Shown: positions 1 to 10,755, numbered from the stretch's first letter. The stretch is DNA of 64,000 nucleotides from Akkermansia muciniphila (GCA_945888375.1 CAMCZZ010000001.1:310001-374000), one strand, 5' to 3'. The notes: generated by a model not told the origin, from the letters alone. Numbers and translations are program-made.

Positions 1-68
1 TTATAGATCGCGCGGATCAGCGCGGGGAAGGTGTCGTTGATGCAGACGACTTTCTGGCCTTTGATCAT
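1..68 (-). CDS. Small conserved hypothetical protein, cut by the window edge
   Basis: The first 22 codons are visible, beginning MIKGQKVVCINDTFP, and the reading frame runs off the left edge. Almost every codon ends in G or C, as in the neighbouring genes, which supports real coding. The opening resembles short conserved proteins of unknown function that I associate with Verrucomicrobia. That is from memory and was not checked. The ATG at 66-68 has no strong ribosome binding site before it, so the start could lie further upstream. No function can be assigned. Confidence 0.5.
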   Translation of the reverse strand, partial: MIKGQKVVCINDTFPALIRAIY

Positions 69-156
69 GACGGTCAGGCTGACAGGAAGGCGGCCGGAGC
101 GGAAGCGGGGAAATCGGGTGCAGTGGATTCCCCCTTCCGTGGCCTGATGGTTGGCT

Positions 157-786
157 TTATCGCAGGCGGCCGTAATCGGCGGCTTTGACGGTTATCAGGT
201 TTGAGCGGACGGCTAACACCAGAGAGCGATGCAGCAGACGGGAAAGTAGCAGGGGCAGGGTCAACAAGAAGCAGGCGGTGGCCAGGGTCTGGTAGTTTTG
301 TTTGAACAACAAACCAAAGCCCCCCGCCGCGACCGCGGTCATGAGGAAGCCCCAGGAGAGGTGGCGGAGGCCGATGGCGGCGAGGATGCCGATGGGTAGG
401 GCAAAGAGGGCGACTTTGAGCGGGAGGATGGCCAGGGCCAGTCCGGCGAGGTAAGCCACCGGCGCGTGCAGGGTGTCGTCTTTCGTGCGGTGCAGGTCAT
501 GCTGGATCAGCAAGCCCGCGGTCATGGCGATCAGTAAAACCAAGCGGGCGGGCCACTGTTGCGGGCCGCTGGGATCAATGGCGGCAAAGGCGGCGTTGAG
601 CAGAGTCGCGCCGGCATAAGCCCGCAGCAGATCCATGGCCTTGAGCGGATGAAGCCACCCGAAGCTAACGCCAGGAAGTTGCAATAGATCGCTCAGGCTG
701 AGCGTTTTGAAATAACGGCGGATGAGCGGGCTGCTGGGTAAGGCCAGTAGTAACACCCCGGATGCGTATAGAAGGTAGGGATACAC
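157..786 (-). CDS. Polytopic inner-membrane protein of unknown function
   Basis: This 209-residue protein starts at a GTG with GGAG placed about ten bases upstream, which decides the start. Hydrophobic stretches near residues 3-18, 82-98, 110-141, 145-161 and 167-185 suggest five or six membrane spans. The segment between about 20 and 80 is more polar. I see no catalytic motif or recognised family signature. The AT-rich 100 bases upstream probably hold its promoter. It lies downstream of the efflux operon but is separated from it by about 100 bases, so it is probably a separate transcription unit. Confidence 0.65.
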   Translation of the reverse strand: MYPYLLYASGVLLLALPSSPLIRRYFKTLSLSDLLQLPGVSFGWLHPLKAMDLLRAYAGATLLNAAFAAIDPSGPQQWPARLVLLIAMTAGLLIQHDLHRTKDDTLHAPVAYLAGLALAILPLKVALFALPIGILAAIGLRHLSWGFLMTAVAAGGFGLLFKQNYQTLATACFLLTLPLLLSRLLHRSLVLAVRSNLITVKAADYGRLR

Positions 787-885
787 GTATATTAACTCCG
801 TAGAAAATAGAAAATCATATGCATTAACCTTGCCAGTTCTGCTTGGTCAAGCCTCTCACTTTGAAAAGCCCGAACCAGGTCAGGC

Positions 886-2019
886 TTAATCAAGCGTCTG
901 CCGGTAGCGCTTCAGGCCTATCGTCATGGCAAGGGCGAGGAAGAGCAGTAGAGGCCAAATTTCGGGGGCGATTTCTGAGAGGCCGTTGCCCTTCAGTAAG
1001 ATGCCGCGGACGATACGCAGGAAGTGGGTAATGGGCAGGCAGGAGCCGATGGCTTGGGCCCACTCGGGCATGCCGCGAAAGGGGAACATGAAGCCAGACA
1101 AGAGGATGGAGGGCAGGAAAAAGAAAAACGCCATCTGGACCGCCTGGAGCTGATTTTTCGCAAGGGTGGAGAAGGTGATGCCCACTGCGAGGTTGGCCGC
1201 GATGAAGAGTAGAGCGACGGCGTAGAGCAGCGGCAAACTGCCCAGCATGGGGATGTGAAAAATGAAATGGGCGACCACCAGAATGAGACTTATCTGAATG
1301 TATCCCACCACGATGTAGGGCAGGATTTTGCCTGCCATGACCTCGAACGGGCGAACCGGCGTGGAGAGCAGGTTCTCCATCGTGCCCCGTTCGCGTTCGC
1401 GGGTGATGGCGAGGGCGGTGATGACCACCATAGTCATGGTGAGCACTACGCCCATCAGGCCGGGCACAACGTTGTATTGGGTGATATTTTCAGGATTGTA
1501 GTGGGCGTGGATGCGGAAATCGACCGGGCCATCCTGCGCCTGCAGCGGGGCGAGCGCACTGGGCAGATCGCGGTTGAAGACGTGGTCGGCGAGTTGCGTG
1601 ACGGCGTTTAGGGCGGGGCCGGTGGCGGCGGGATCGGAGGCATCTGCCTCGATCAGCACTGTGGGGCGTTCGCCGCGAAGAAGGCGGCGGGTGAAATCGA
1701 CGGGGATGTTTACTACGAACTGCACCTCGCCGACTTGCAGCAGGCGTTGGGTCTCGGCCTCGGATTCAGTCTCTTTAATGATCCTGAAATACTCGCTGGT
1801 GCGGAGGGCCTGCACGAGGGTGCGGGCGAAAGGGCCGTTGTCGGCAAGGTGGACGGCGGCGGGCAGGTGACGTGGGTCGGAGTTGATCGCGAAGCCGAAC
1901 ATCATCAACTGCATCAGCGGGATGCCGACCATCATGCCAAAGGTTACGCGGTCGCGTTTCATCTGAATGAACTCCTTCAGCACGACGGCCCAGAGGCGGT
2001 GGAAAGAAAGGCCGCTCAT
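886..2019 (-). CDS. ABC-2 type efflux permease (YhhJ/YbhR-like)
   Basis: This is the membrane subunit of an ABC exporter. The 377 residues have the ABC-2 family layout: one span near residues 25-42, a large periplasmic domain to about 175, then five spans in the C-terminal half. The conserved stretch ITRERERGTMENLLSTP lies in the loop after the second span. The start ATG overlaps the stop of the upstream ATPase gene by four bases, which suggests translational coupling. With the ATPase and the HlyD-like lipoprotein it forms the YbhGFSR/YhiI-RbbA-YhhJ type arrangement, usually linked to drug or small-molecule export. The substrate cannot be read from the sequence. Confidence 0.9.
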   Translation of the reverse strand: MSGLSFHRLWAVVLKEFIQMKRDRVTFGMMVGIPLMQLMMFGFAINSDPRHLPAAVHLADNGPFARTLVQALRTSEYFRIIKETESEAETQRLLQVGEVQFVVNIPVDFTRRLLRGERPTVLIEADASDPAATGPALNAVTQLADHVFNRDLPSALAPLQAQDGPVDFRIHAHYNPENITQYNVVPGLMGVVLTMTMVVITALAITRERERGTMENLLSTPVRPFEVMAGKILPYIVVGYIQISLILVVAHFIFHIPMLGSLPLLYAVALLFIAANLAVGITFSTLAKNQLQAVQMAFFFFLPSILLSGFMFPFRGMPEWAQAIGSCLPITHFLRIVRGILLKGNGLSEIAPEIWPLLLFLALAMTIGLKRYRQTLD

Positions 2020-2942
2020 GAGTAGTTATCCTTAGCGCCGTCCATCAGGCTGATGAATACATCCTCGAGCCCGGCGGGGATGCGTTTCCAATCGTGGCGG
2101 GGCTCGCGCAGGGCCGCGACGGTGGCGTCGAGGCTGGCGGTGTCCCGCCCGCTTACATGCAGGGTATTGCCAAAGGCGGTGACTTGTTCGACCCCGGGTC
2201 GGCCGTGGAGGACGGCGGCAAGGGTGCGGAGGTCGGGGCCGGCCACGCTCCAGGTGAAAAGCTTAGCGGAAGCGAGGACCTCGGCGAGGGAGCCTGCGGC
2301 CAGAAGTCTGCCGTAGGCGAGGTAGGCGAGGCGATGGCAGCGCTCGGCCTCGTCCATGTAGTGGGTGGTGATCAACACGGTCAGGCCGTCGGCGGCGAGT
2401 TGGTGGATCTCGTCCCAGAATTCGCGGCGGGCCTTGGGATCGACGCCGGCGGTGGGTTCATCGAGCAGGAGAAGCCGGGGGGCGTGGAGAAGGCAGGCGG
2501 CGAGGGCGAGGCGTTGTTTCCAGCCGCCTGAAAGCTGGCCGGCGAGCTGGTGGCTGCGTTTGGCCAGGCCGAGGCGGTCCAGGCTGTGCTGCACGGCGGC
2601 GCGCCGGTCCGGAATACCGTAAATCCGGGCTACGAAATCGAGGTTCTCGCGGATGCTCAGGTCCTCGTAGTAGCTGAATTTCTGCGTCATGTAGCCGACG
2701 TTGCGTTTGATGTCGGCCTGTTGGGTGCGGACGTCGTAGCCCAAGCAGGTGCCGGCGCCGGCGTCGGGCGTGAGCAAGCCGCAAAGCATGCGGATAAAGG
2801 TGGTTTTGCCGGAGCCGTTGGGGCCGAGGAAGCCATAGATTTCCCCTCGGCGCACTTGTAGTGCGATGGCCTCGACGACGGTTTTATCGCCGAAGCGTTT
2901 GGTGACGCCAGTCACGTCGATGGCGAAGTCGGGGGCGCTCAT
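2016..2942 (-). CDS. ABC transporter ATP-binding protein of the efflux operon
   Basis: This 308-residue protein has a single nucleotide-binding domain. The Walker A motif GPNGSGKTT is at residues 40-48, the signature LSGGWKQR is near 138, and Walker B LLLLDEPTAGVDP is near 160, followed by a switch histidine in TTHYMDEA. The C-terminal 90 residues are the accessory domain usual for ABC-2 exporters. It begins 16 bases after the HlyD-like gene and overlaps the permease gene by four bases, so the three are co-transcribed. Energising export of an unknown substrate is inferred from the neighbours. Confidence 0.93.
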   Translation of the reverse strand: MSAPDFAIDVTGVTKRFGDKTVVEAIALQVRRGEIYGFLGPNGSGKTTFIRMLCGLLTPDAGAGTCLGYDVRTQQADIKRNVGYMTQKFSYYEDLSIRENLDFVARIYGIPDRRAAVQHSLDRLGLAKRSHQLAGQLSGGWKQRLALAACLLHAPRLLLLDEPTAGVDPKARREFWDEIHQLAADGLTVLITTHYMDEAERCHRLAYLAYGRLLAAGSLAEVLASAKLFTWSVAGPDLRTLAAVLHGRPGVEQVTAFGNTLHVSGRDTASLDATVAALREPRHDWKRIPAGLEDVFISLMDGAKDNYS

Positions 2943-2958
2943 GGTGCGCGGGCGCGGC

Positions 2959-3918
2959 TCAGGGCAGGAGGGTTACATCCACGGGCTGGCCGGGATGCAG
3001 ATCGCGGGCGTCCTCGGGGCGAAGGGCGGCCTCCACGAGATAGACGAGCTTCGCGCGGTTATCGCGATTGTAGAGCACGGGCGGAGTGTATTCGGCCTGG
3101 GGCGAAACGTAGGCGACCACGGCCTCGAGCGGGGTGCGCCCATCCAGTCCCACGCGCAAGCGGACGCCGGGTTTGAGGGTGGCGAGGGCGGGTTCCGGTG
3201 CGAAGAAGCGGACTTTGATGTTTTCCGCCGGCAGCAGGGACACCACGGGGCGTCCGGCGGCGACGAATTCGCCCTCACGATAAAGGGTGTCGTGCACGAG
3301 GGCGGCGCGGGGGGCGCCCTGGGTTTTCTGGGCGACGTGCCAGGAGGCCTGATCGCGCGCGGCCACGGCGGCGGCGACCTCCTGGCTGGCGGCGGTGAGG
3401 GCATCGGCTCGACCGCCGAGGCCGGCGGTGGCCAGTTGGGCCGCGAGGTCATCGATGGCGCGAAGATCTCGTTCGTGGGTCAGGCGGGCGCGGTCGTTAT
3501 CGCTGCCGGGACTGACGCCTTTTTCAAATAGTCCGGCCTGGCGCCCGGCTTCGAGGCCGGAGAGTTCGGCGGCGGCGCGGGCTTGGGCGAGGCGGGCCCG
3601 CAGAGCGTCGAGTTCGTTGACGCGGGAGCCTTTCATCAGGTCCTCGAAGCGGGCGCGGGCCTGGAGCAGGCGAGCTTCGGCCTGGGCGACGGCGGCGGAC
3701 TCGGCGGCGTGTTCCAAAGTAAACAAGGGTGCAGCCGCCTCGACCCGGGTGCCGCGGGTGACCGCAAGGGTGTCGAGCCGGCCGGCCAGGGGGGCGGCGA
3801 TGTAAACAAACTCACCTTCGAGGTAGCCTTGAAAGGAATTTGCGGCGGGTCGGGAGCAGCCAGCCGCGAACAGAAAGGCGAGGACGGGGAGCGACGGGAA
3901 AAGGGCGGCGATTTTCAT
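2959..3918 (-). CDS. HlyD/YbhG-like membrane fusion lipoprotein
   Basis: This is the periplasmic adaptor of the efflux system, 319 residues from the chosen ATG at 3916-3918. The start gives a clean lipoprotein signal, MKIAALFPSLPVLAFLFAAG, followed by Cys. The frame is open further upstream but that part overlaps the divergent phosphatase gene and lacks a signal. After a short biotinyl-lipoyl-like half (residues 40-65), a long alanine/arginine/glutamate-rich coiled-coil hairpin spans about 75-190. The second lipoyl half and a beta-barrel follow. It is first in the operon, and 67 bases separate it from the divergent gene at 3986, so the promoter lies there. Confidence 0.88.
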   Translation of the reverse strand: MKIAALFPSLPVLAFLFAAGCSRPAANSFQGYLEGEFVYIAAPLAGRLDTLAVTRGTRVEAAAPLFTLEHAAESAAVAQAEARLLQARARFEDLMKGSRVNELDALRARLAQARAAAELSGLEAGRQAGLFEKGVSPGSDNDRARLTHERDLRAIDDLAAQLATAGLGGRADALTAASQEVAAAVAARDQASWHVAQKTQGAPRAALVHDTLYREGEFVAAGRPVVSLLPAENIKVRFFAPEPALATLKPGVRLRVGLDGRTPLEAVVAYVSPQAEYTPPVLYNRDNRAKLVYLVEAALRPEDARDLHPGQPVDVTLLP

Positions 3919-3985
3919 GCGAGACGCGGGAGCGGAGGGCGCCCGAAGGCTTGAGCCCTTTGGCGACGGCGGCAACGTGCTTCGC

Positions 3986-4795
3986 ATGACAATCGAACCG
4001 GCCGCGTTGTTGCCTGAAGTCACCGCCCTCGCCCGGGGGGCGGGCGAGATCATGCTCCGGCATTTTGCGGCGCCTATTCCTACGACCAGCAAGACCAGCC
4101 GCATCGACATCGTGACGGCGGCCGACACCGAGGTGGAGAGGTATCTGGTGGGCGAGTTGAGCAGGCGTTTCCCTGACCACCACATTGTGGGCGAGGAAGG
4201 GGGCGGCCAGGGTGCGCCGCGGGAGGGCGCCACTTTCCAATGGTTCGTGGACCCCATTGATGGCACGGTGAATTTCGCGAGCAAGCTGCCGCATTTCTGC
4301 ACGAGTATCGCACTGGCGACCGCGGACCGGGAGCCATTGCTCGGAGTCGTCTATGATCCTACGCGGGATGAGCTGTTCACGGCGGTGCGCGGAGGCGGGG
4401 CCTGGTTGAATGGCCGGCCCATTCACGTCACGCAGACGGCGGAGCTGGTGGATGCGGTCATCACGAGCGGGTTTCCCTATGACAAGCATACCAACCCCGA
4501 CAACAACCTGCGCGAGTGGGGGGCGTTTTTGACCCGTATCCGCGGCGAGCGTCGGCTGGGCAGTGCGGCGCTGGACCTCTGTTATGTGGCGGCGGGGCGA
4601 CTCGACGGGTATTGGGAAAAAGACCTCAAGCCCTACGATGTGATGGCGGGCTTGTTGCTTGTGCGCGAGGCTGGTGGCGTGGTGACGGACTATGCGGCGG
4701 ATGCGGCTCCGCAACGGCGGGAGCGGGGGCGTTACCTAGCCAGCAACGGACGGCTTCACGCGGAGATGGCGGAAGTCTTGCGCCGGGTTTCGTAA
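3986..4795 (+). CDS. Inositol monophosphatase family protein
   Basis: This 269-residue member of the Mg-dependent phosphatase superfamily (IMPase, CysQ, SuhB group) shows the expected metal site: GEEGGG near residue 72, DPIDGTVNFASK near 92-104, and the C-terminal motif DLKPYDVMAGLLLVREAGG in place of the usual WDxAAG. The ATG at 3986 is preferred over an upstream in-frame ATG at 3917 because it begins at the family N-terminus and clears the divergent gene. The substrate (inositol-1-phosphate, PAP or a sugar phosphate) is not decidable from the motifs. It converges on upp. Confidence 0.88.
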   Translation: MTIEPAALLPEVTALARGAGEIMLRHFAAPIPTTSKTSRIDIVTAADTEVERYLVGELSRRFPDHHIVGEEGGGQGAPREGATFQWFVDPIDGTVNFASKLPHFCTSIALATADREPLLGVVYDPTRDELFTAVRGGGAWLNGRPIHVTQTAELVDAVITSGFPYDKHTNPDNNLREWGAFLTRIRGERRLGSAALDLCYVAAGRLDGYWEKDLKPYDVMAGLLLVREAGGVVTDYAADAAPQRRERGRYLASNGRLHAEMAEVLRRVS

Positions 4796-4817
4796 GCCAC
4801 CGCCGTGAGGCGTCCTT

Positions 4818-5432
4818 CTAGGTGCCGTAAAGGCGGTCGCCGAAGTCGCCGAGCCCCGGCAGGATGTATTTTTGGGCGTTCAACCCGCGATCCAGCGCGG
4901 CGGTAAACACCGGCACCGCGGGGTGGCGGGCGGCTACGGTGGCGACGCCTTCGGGGGCGGCTACGAGCACGACGAGGGCGAGATCCTCAGCGCCTTGTTC
5001 GCGCAGCAGATCGAGGGCTTTAACGGCGCTGCCGCCGGTGGCGAGCATGGGGTCCACGCAGAGAACGCGCCGGCCGGCGAGGGGCGGGAGTTTGCAATAA
5101 TAACTACGAGCGAAGGCGGTCTGGTGGTCGCGTTCCAGGCCGATGTAGCCGACGGAGACCTCGGGAAACAGGTCGAGGTAGGGCTGCACCAGGCCGAGGC
5201 CGGCGCGGAGAATGGGCACCACGACCAGACCTTGGGCGAGCACGTCGCCGAGGTGGGGCTCCAGCGGGGTATGAATAGGCTGGGGGCGGAGCGGGAGGTC
5301 GCGGGTCGCCTCCAGGGCGAGCAGCAGGCCGAGGCGGTGGGCGAAGGCGCGAAAGGCGGCGGGCGGCGTATCCGCGGCGCGCAGTTGGGTGATGGCGTGT
5401 GCTGCGAGCGGGTGGCGGAGGACGTGGAGCAT
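4818..5432 (-). CDS. upp: Uracil phosphoribosyltransferase
   Basis: The enzyme makes UMP from uracil and PRPP in the pyrimidine salvage pathway. The 204 residues match the usual family length. Diagnostic motifs are PILRAGLGLVQPYLDLFP near residues 73-90, the PRPP loop DPMLATGGSAVKALDLL near 127-143, and the uracil-binding C-terminus YILPGLGDFGDRLYGT. The cytosolic enzyme sits just downstream of a deoxyribosyltransferase-like gene on the same strand, so a small nucleobase salvage group is plausible. The gap of about 70 bases leaves the operon uncertain. Confidence 0.96.
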   Translation of the reverse strand: MLHVLRHPLAAHAITQLRAADTPPAAFRAFAHRLGLLLALEATRDLPLRPQPIHTPLEPHLGDVLAQGLVVVPILRAGLGLVQPYLDLFPEVSVGYIGLERDHQTAFARSYYCKLPPLAGRRVLCVDPMLATGGSAVKALDLLREQGAEDLALVVLVAAPEGVATVAARHPAVPVFTAALDRGLNAQKYILPGLGDFGDRLYGT

Positions 5433-5504
5433 GGGTGGGGGTTCAGCGAAGCGAGCCTTGGGGCGGAGATTATTCCTGCTGGCCTCTTGCTTCCTCTCCG
5501 CGCT

Positions 5505-6245
5505 CTACAACAGCCCCCGGGAAATTTTTTCGTCGAGCAGGGTGGCGAATTGTTTGCGGAGTTTTTTCGGGTCGCCGCGCAGGTTGGGCAGGAGGGCGAG
5601 CCAGGCGTAAACGTTTTCGCGGAGTGGCTTGGGCAGGGCGGGGGGGAGTTTGGCGGCCCGGTCGAGGCTGCGCACGACGAGCGCGGCGATGTGGTCGCAC
5701 ATGCTCTGGGCGGTGGCGGAGCTGTGTTGTCCGGCGAGCCGGATGACGTCGTCGAGGGCGGCGCGGCGGGCGGCGGCGTAGGCTTTTTTATAAAGTGCGA
5801 GGGCGTTGACCGGAACGGAGATCGCGCGGGGGTAAAAGCTGGCCATCAGGTTCCACGGGTCGTTGCCCGGGCCCTGGTCGCCGGCGGCGCGGAAATCACT
5901 GCGCAGGATGACGCACGGGATGTCGGCGAATTTCGCGAACATGAACTCGACCACGGTGCCGCTATCGAGCTCGGGGCCGTCGAAGTTGAACAGGGCGAGG
6001 TCGCACTCCAGCAGGCTGCGGATATCCTTGTCGCGAATGAGCTGGGGGTGGTGGCCGCGTAGTTCGAAATCTTGGGGTAGGCGGCAGAGGTAGCGCCCGT
6101 GGGACGCGGCGTGAATGGCCTCGGCTAGGTAGGCGTTGCCCACGAGGTGTTTGGCGGAAAAAAGCTCTCCGGCGAAATAGACGGACCGGCTGTTTTTAAC
6201 CGGCTGGGGTGGCGGCGCGGGGCGTGGGCGGAGGGGGCGGGGCAT
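5505..6245 (-). CDS. Nucleoside 2-deoxyribosyltransferase-like protein
   Basis: The 246-residue protein has a core resembling the nucleoside 2-deoxyribosyltransferase fold: SVYFAGELFSAKHLVGNAYL near residues 20-40, then DLALFNFDGPELDSGTVVEF near 85-105. In that stretch the Asp and the Glu of the GTxxE motif are the expected active-site region. Known members swap bases between deoxyribonucleosides, but many relatives act on other nucleotides. The C-terminal 100 residues are helical and not recognised. The proline/arginine-rich first 15 residues look like linker or a mis-chosen start. Confidence 0.75.
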   Translation of the reverse strand: MPRPLRPRPAPPPQPVKNSRSVYFAGELFSAKHLVGNAYLAEAIHAASHGRYLCRLPQDFELRGHHPQLIRDKDIRSLLECDLALFNFDGPELDSGTVVEFMFAKFADIPCVILRSDFRAAGDQGPGNDPWNLMASFYPRAISVPVNALALYKKAYAAARRAALDDVIRLAGQHSSATAQSMCDHIAALVVRSLDRAAKLPPALPKPLRENVYAWLALLPNLRGDPKKLRKQFATLLDEKISRGLL

Positions 6246-6312
6246 GGGGGGCAGATAGCGGTTTGCGTGCCCGGGAGCAAACCGTGTTTTCGAGCGGACG
6301 CGGGCGAAAAAA

Positions 6313-7110
6313 TCAGGCGCGGGCGAGGCGCCAGAAAGCCAGGCACTTCGCGAGCAGGGCTTCCAGTTCGTCGAGCGGCACCATGTTGGGGCCGTCGCTC
6401 AGCGCGTTGGCCGGGTCGGGGTGGGTCTCGATGAAGAGTCCGTCGGCGCCGGCCGCGAGGGCGGCGAAGCACAGGGTGGGCACGAACTCGCGCTGGCCGG
6501 AGCTTTTGCCGCCGCCGGCGCCGGGCAATTGCACGCTGTGAGTGGCGTCGAGGATGACGGGGTAACCGTTTCGCGCCATGATGGGGAAGCCCCGCATATC
6601 GACCACGAGGTTGTTGTAGCCGAAGGTGGCGCCTCGTTCGCATTGCCAGATCTCAGCTGCGCCGCCGTGGGCGAGTTTGCCGACGACGTGGACCATGTCG
6701 TTGGGCGACAGAAACTGGCCCTTTTTCACGTTCACGGTCCGGCCGGTGGCGGCGGCGGCTAGGAGCAGGTCGGTCTGGCGGCAGAGGTAGGCGGGAATCT
6801 GGAGCACGTCGCAAACCTCGGCCACGGGGGCGCACTGGGCGCTTTCATGGACGTCGGTGACGCAGGGCAGGCCGTAGTCGCGTTTCACGAGGGCGTGAAG
6901 GGCGAGGCCGGTTTCCAGCCCGGTGCCGCGGCCGCCGGCGATCGAGGTGCGGTTGGCTTTGTCGAACGAGCCCTTGAACACGAGGTTTAGCTCCGGGTGA
7001 CGCGTGCGCAGGGCGACGAGTTTCTCCGCCACGGCGCGGACCACGGTCTCGTTTTCCAGCGAGCAGGGGCCGGCGAGGACGAGCAATTTTGTGGGATCGA
7101 AGAGAGGCAT
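6313..7110 (-). CDS. kdsA: 3-deoxy-8-phosphooctulonate synthase (Kdo-8-P synthase)
   Basis: The enzyme condenses phosphoenolpyruvate with arabinose-5-phosphate for the Kdo of lipopolysaccharide. The 265 residues show [12 protein letters not shown] at the N-terminus, [12 protein letters not shown] near 45-56, [14 protein letters not shown] near 107, and [17 protein letters not shown] near 158-174. The Cys at residue 16 sits where metal-dependent KdsA enzymes carry their metal ligand and the E. coli type has Asn, so a metal-dependent enzyme is inferred. It lies 65 bases downstream of pyrG on the same strand, a pairing seen in many Gram-negatives. Confidence 0.96.
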   Translation of the reverse strand: MPLFDPTKLLVLAGPCSLENETVVRAVAEKLVALRTRHPELNLVFKGSFDKANRTSIAGGRGTGLETGLALHALVKRDYGLPCVTDVHESAQCAPVAEVCDVLQIPAYLCRQTDLLLAAAATGRTVNVKKGQFLSPNDMVHVVGKLAHGGAAEIWQCERGATFGYNNLVVDMRGFPIMARNGYPVILDATHSVQLPGAGGGKSSGQREFVPTLCFAALAAGADGLFIETHPDPANALSDGPNMVPLDELEALLAKCLAFWRLARA

Positions 7111-7117
7111 GGGATTT

Positions 7118-7135
7118 AGCGCAAAGACGTGAAGA
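7118..7135. repeat. GCAAAGACG-type repeat, copy 1 (inverted partner at 7215-7233)
   Basis: AGCGCAAAGACGTGAAGA in the pyrG-kdsA gap is matched, with one mismatch, by the reverse complement of 7216-7233 inside the 3' end of pyrG. The same gap also holds TTAGCG and CGCTAA at 7116-7141, a short inverted pair. Related GCAAAGACCCGAAG text is at 31124-31137. Confidence 0.6.
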
Positions 7136-7175
7136 CGCTAAGGTTGGATCAAAGGTGGAAAGGAAACGTAAGTTT

Positions 7176-8915
<1,740 letters not shown>

Positions 8916-9119
8916 CTATCCGTGCAGCCAGACCGAAAAACCCAGCAGAATCACGGCGCCGACGGTGATTAATATAAGGTAAAGGCTCCACTTGAGTGGC
9001 TTGGCCAAAAGGGTGAGCAGGCCGGCGGTCGCCACCGCCATGCACAGCAAAACCAGCCAACGCGGGTAGGCACGCAGGGGTTCTAGCCATTCGGGAGCAA
9101 GACTGGCGACGGTTCCCAT
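8916..9119 (-). CDS. Small membrane protein, unknown
   Basis: This 67-residue reading frame starts at the ATG at 9117-9119 and has two hydrophobic segments, about residues 20-38 and 43-63, joined by KPLKW, so an integral membrane hairpin is likely. The second half ends in a short tail, SVWLHG. It lies upstream of pyrG on the same strand and could be co-transcribed with it across a 72-base gap. Codons end mostly in G or C. No family is recognised. Confidence 0.55.
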   Translation of the reverse strand: MGTVASLAPEWLEPLRAYPRWLVLLCMAVATAGLLTLLAKPLKWSLYLILITVGAVILLGFSVWLHG

Positions 9120-9217
9120 GCCCGGCCAAGGTGCGGGCAACGATCTCGCGCGCAAATCACTTCCGACTTCCCCTCAGTCATCCCTGCATTCACCTTAAAA
9201 CTCTTTTCCCTCCCAAT

Positions 9218-9607
9218 ATGTCGAACTCCACCAAACCCCAAGTGCTCTGCTGGCTCCTTTGTGACGGCGTGCATATCGATCCCGCCACGGGCAAACACAC
9301 CATCCTCGGTGTCTTCTCCGCCATCCGTGGCCGTCAGTTTCCTTTGACGCATCCCTTTATGATCTGGTTTCTTACGCTCACCGACGTCGCCGCCGGCAAG
9401 CATAAGATCAAGATCTCCCTCGGGCTTGCCGCCGATGCCATGAGCGTGTTGCTCGACCGCGAGTTTGAGTCCCAGGGGCCCCTTCAGCGCATCAACTTGA
9501 TCAACGATGTCCGCAATCTGGCTTTCCCTGCGCCCGGTGACTACACCATCCAAATCGAAGTGAACGACGAAGTGTTGCTGGTTACCAGTCTCACCGTCGC
9601 CAACTAA
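9218..9607 (+). CDS. Conserved cytosolic protein (DUF6941-like)
   Basis: The ATG at 9218 gives 129 residues beginning MSNSTKPQVLCWLLCDGVHI. The pattern 'CDGVHxDPxTGKxTILGVFS' followed by an alternating beta-strand region and PGDYTIQIEVNDE is what I recall of the DUF6941 family of small immunoglobulin-like proteins of unknown function. The assignment is from memory. No signal peptide or membrane span is seen. The gene has its own strong terminator and sits divergently from the small membrane protein, so it is probably monocistronic. Confidence 0.75.
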   Translation: MSNSTKPQVLCWLLCDGVHIDPATGKHTILGVFSAIRGRQFPLTHPFMIWFLTLTDVAAGKHKIKISLGLAADAMSVLLDREFESQGPLQRINLINDVRNLAFPAPGDYTIQIEVNDEVLLVTSLTVAN

Positions 9608-9634
9608 GCCGCGCTGGTTCCGTTTTTAGTTTTT

Positions 9635-9672
9635 GCGCCGCGACCCGTGACCCGGGCGCGGCGCTTTTTTTT
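9635..9672 (+). terminator. Rho-independent terminator of the DUF6941-like gene
   Basis: GCGCCGCG at 9635-9642 pairs perfectly with CGCGGCGC at 9657-9664 and is followed by eight T residues. It lies 27 bases after the stop codon at 9607. Confidence 0.9.
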
Positions 9673-9711
9673 GACCTCCGGCGGAAATGCGCGAGCGTCG
9701 GCGATTTACCG

Positions 9712-10740
9712 ATGACTTCCGCCCCTTTTCCTCCCGCCCTCGATATTCTTGGCCTCGGTTCGCCGATCATGGACCTGACTGCGCATGTGCCGGAGTCCTT
9801 TCTAGCTGGGGTGCGGGGCGACAAGGGTGGTATGGTCTTGGTCGACGCGGCCGAGATGGATGCGATCCTCGCGCGGCTGCCGGAGCCGCCCTCCCTGGCA
9901 CCTGGCGGCAGTGCGGCCAATGTTGTTCGCAACGCTGCCCGGCTGGGTCTGCGGGCCGGGTTTCTGGGCAAACTCGGGGGTGATCACACGGCCGCCGCCT
10001 ACCGCGAGCATGCGCGATCGCTTGGACTTGATGCGACCCGCTTCAAAGCCAGTCCGGACCGCGCCAACGCCCGTTGTCTGGCGCTCATCACGCCTGACGC
10101 CGCCCGCACCATGCGCACGGATTTGGGGGCGGCCCTCACTTTGGCGCCCGGGGAAATCCAGCCGGTGGATTTCGCCGGGGTGCGTCACGCGCACATCGAG
10201 GGTTACCTCGTATTTAACCAAGCGTTGGCGGATGCGGCGCTGGCGGGAGCTCGGGCCTCGGGCGCCACCGTCTCGCTCGACATCGCCTCCTTTGAAGTGG
10301 TGCACGCGGCCCGGGCCTGGATGTTGGCGCAGCTTCGGGCCGGAGGCATCCATCACGTTTTCGCCAACGAGGATGAAATCCGGGCTTTGTATCCGGACGG
10401 CGGTGACGACTATGCCGGCCACGCCCGCCGTTTGGCTAGCGAAGCGCCCGGTCTGGTGGCGGTGGTGAAGGTGGGCAAGGACGGCGCGTGGATCGCGCAT
10501 GGCGGTGAGTTGCACCGGGTGGCGCCGGTGGTGGTCGAGCGGGTGGTGGACACGAACGGTGCGGGCGATGCCTTTGCCGGCGGTTTTCTCTACGCTGCGT
10601 CGCAGGGGTGGCCGTGGGAGCGGTGCGGTGCGCTGGGGGCGGCCTTGGGTGCGGAGTGCGTCCGGCATTCCGGCCCGGCCATACCGGGGACGCACTGGGG
10701 GGAGGTGGCGGCGGCTCGCGACCGGCTGGCGCGCGGTTGA
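9712..10740 (+). CDS. PfkB family sugar/nucleoside kinase (adenosine kinase-like)
   Basis: This 342-residue ribokinase-fold enzyme has an N-terminal GLGSPIMDLTAHVPES, PGGSAANVVRNAARLG near residues 63-78 (PfkB signature 1), and the catalytic DTNGAGDAFAGGFLYA near 278-293 (signature 2). In that last motif the second Asp is the base. Its closest relatives by pattern are the adenosine kinase-like group with an AxxM/GGSAAN opening. Possible substrates are adenosine, ribose or another sugar. It is separated from the preceding gene by a terminator and appears to stand alone. Confidence 0.88.
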   Translation: MTSAPFPPALDILGLGSPIMDLTAHVPESFLAGVRGDKGGMVLVDAAEMDAILARLPEPPSLAPGGSAANVVRNAARLGLRAGFLGKLGGDHTAAAYREHARSLGLDATRFKASPDRANARCLALITPDAARTMRTDLGAALTLAPGEIQPVDFAGVRHAHIEGYLVFNQALADAALAGARASGATVSLDIASFEVVHAARAWMLAQLRAGGIHHVFANEDEIRALYPDGGDDYAGHARRLASEAPGLVAVVKVGKDGAWIAHGGELHRVAPVVVERVVDTNGAGDAFAGGFLYAASQGWPWERCGALGAALGAECVRHSGPAIPGTHWGEVAAARDRLARG

Positions 10741-10755
10741 GTCCCGGGCGCTAGA

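Noticed and set aside
4872-6062. Long plus-strand open frame opposite upp and the deoxyribosyltransferase-like gene
   Set aside because: It mirrors codons of the two convincing minus-strand genes and reads as Gly/Glu/Ala-rich nonsense.
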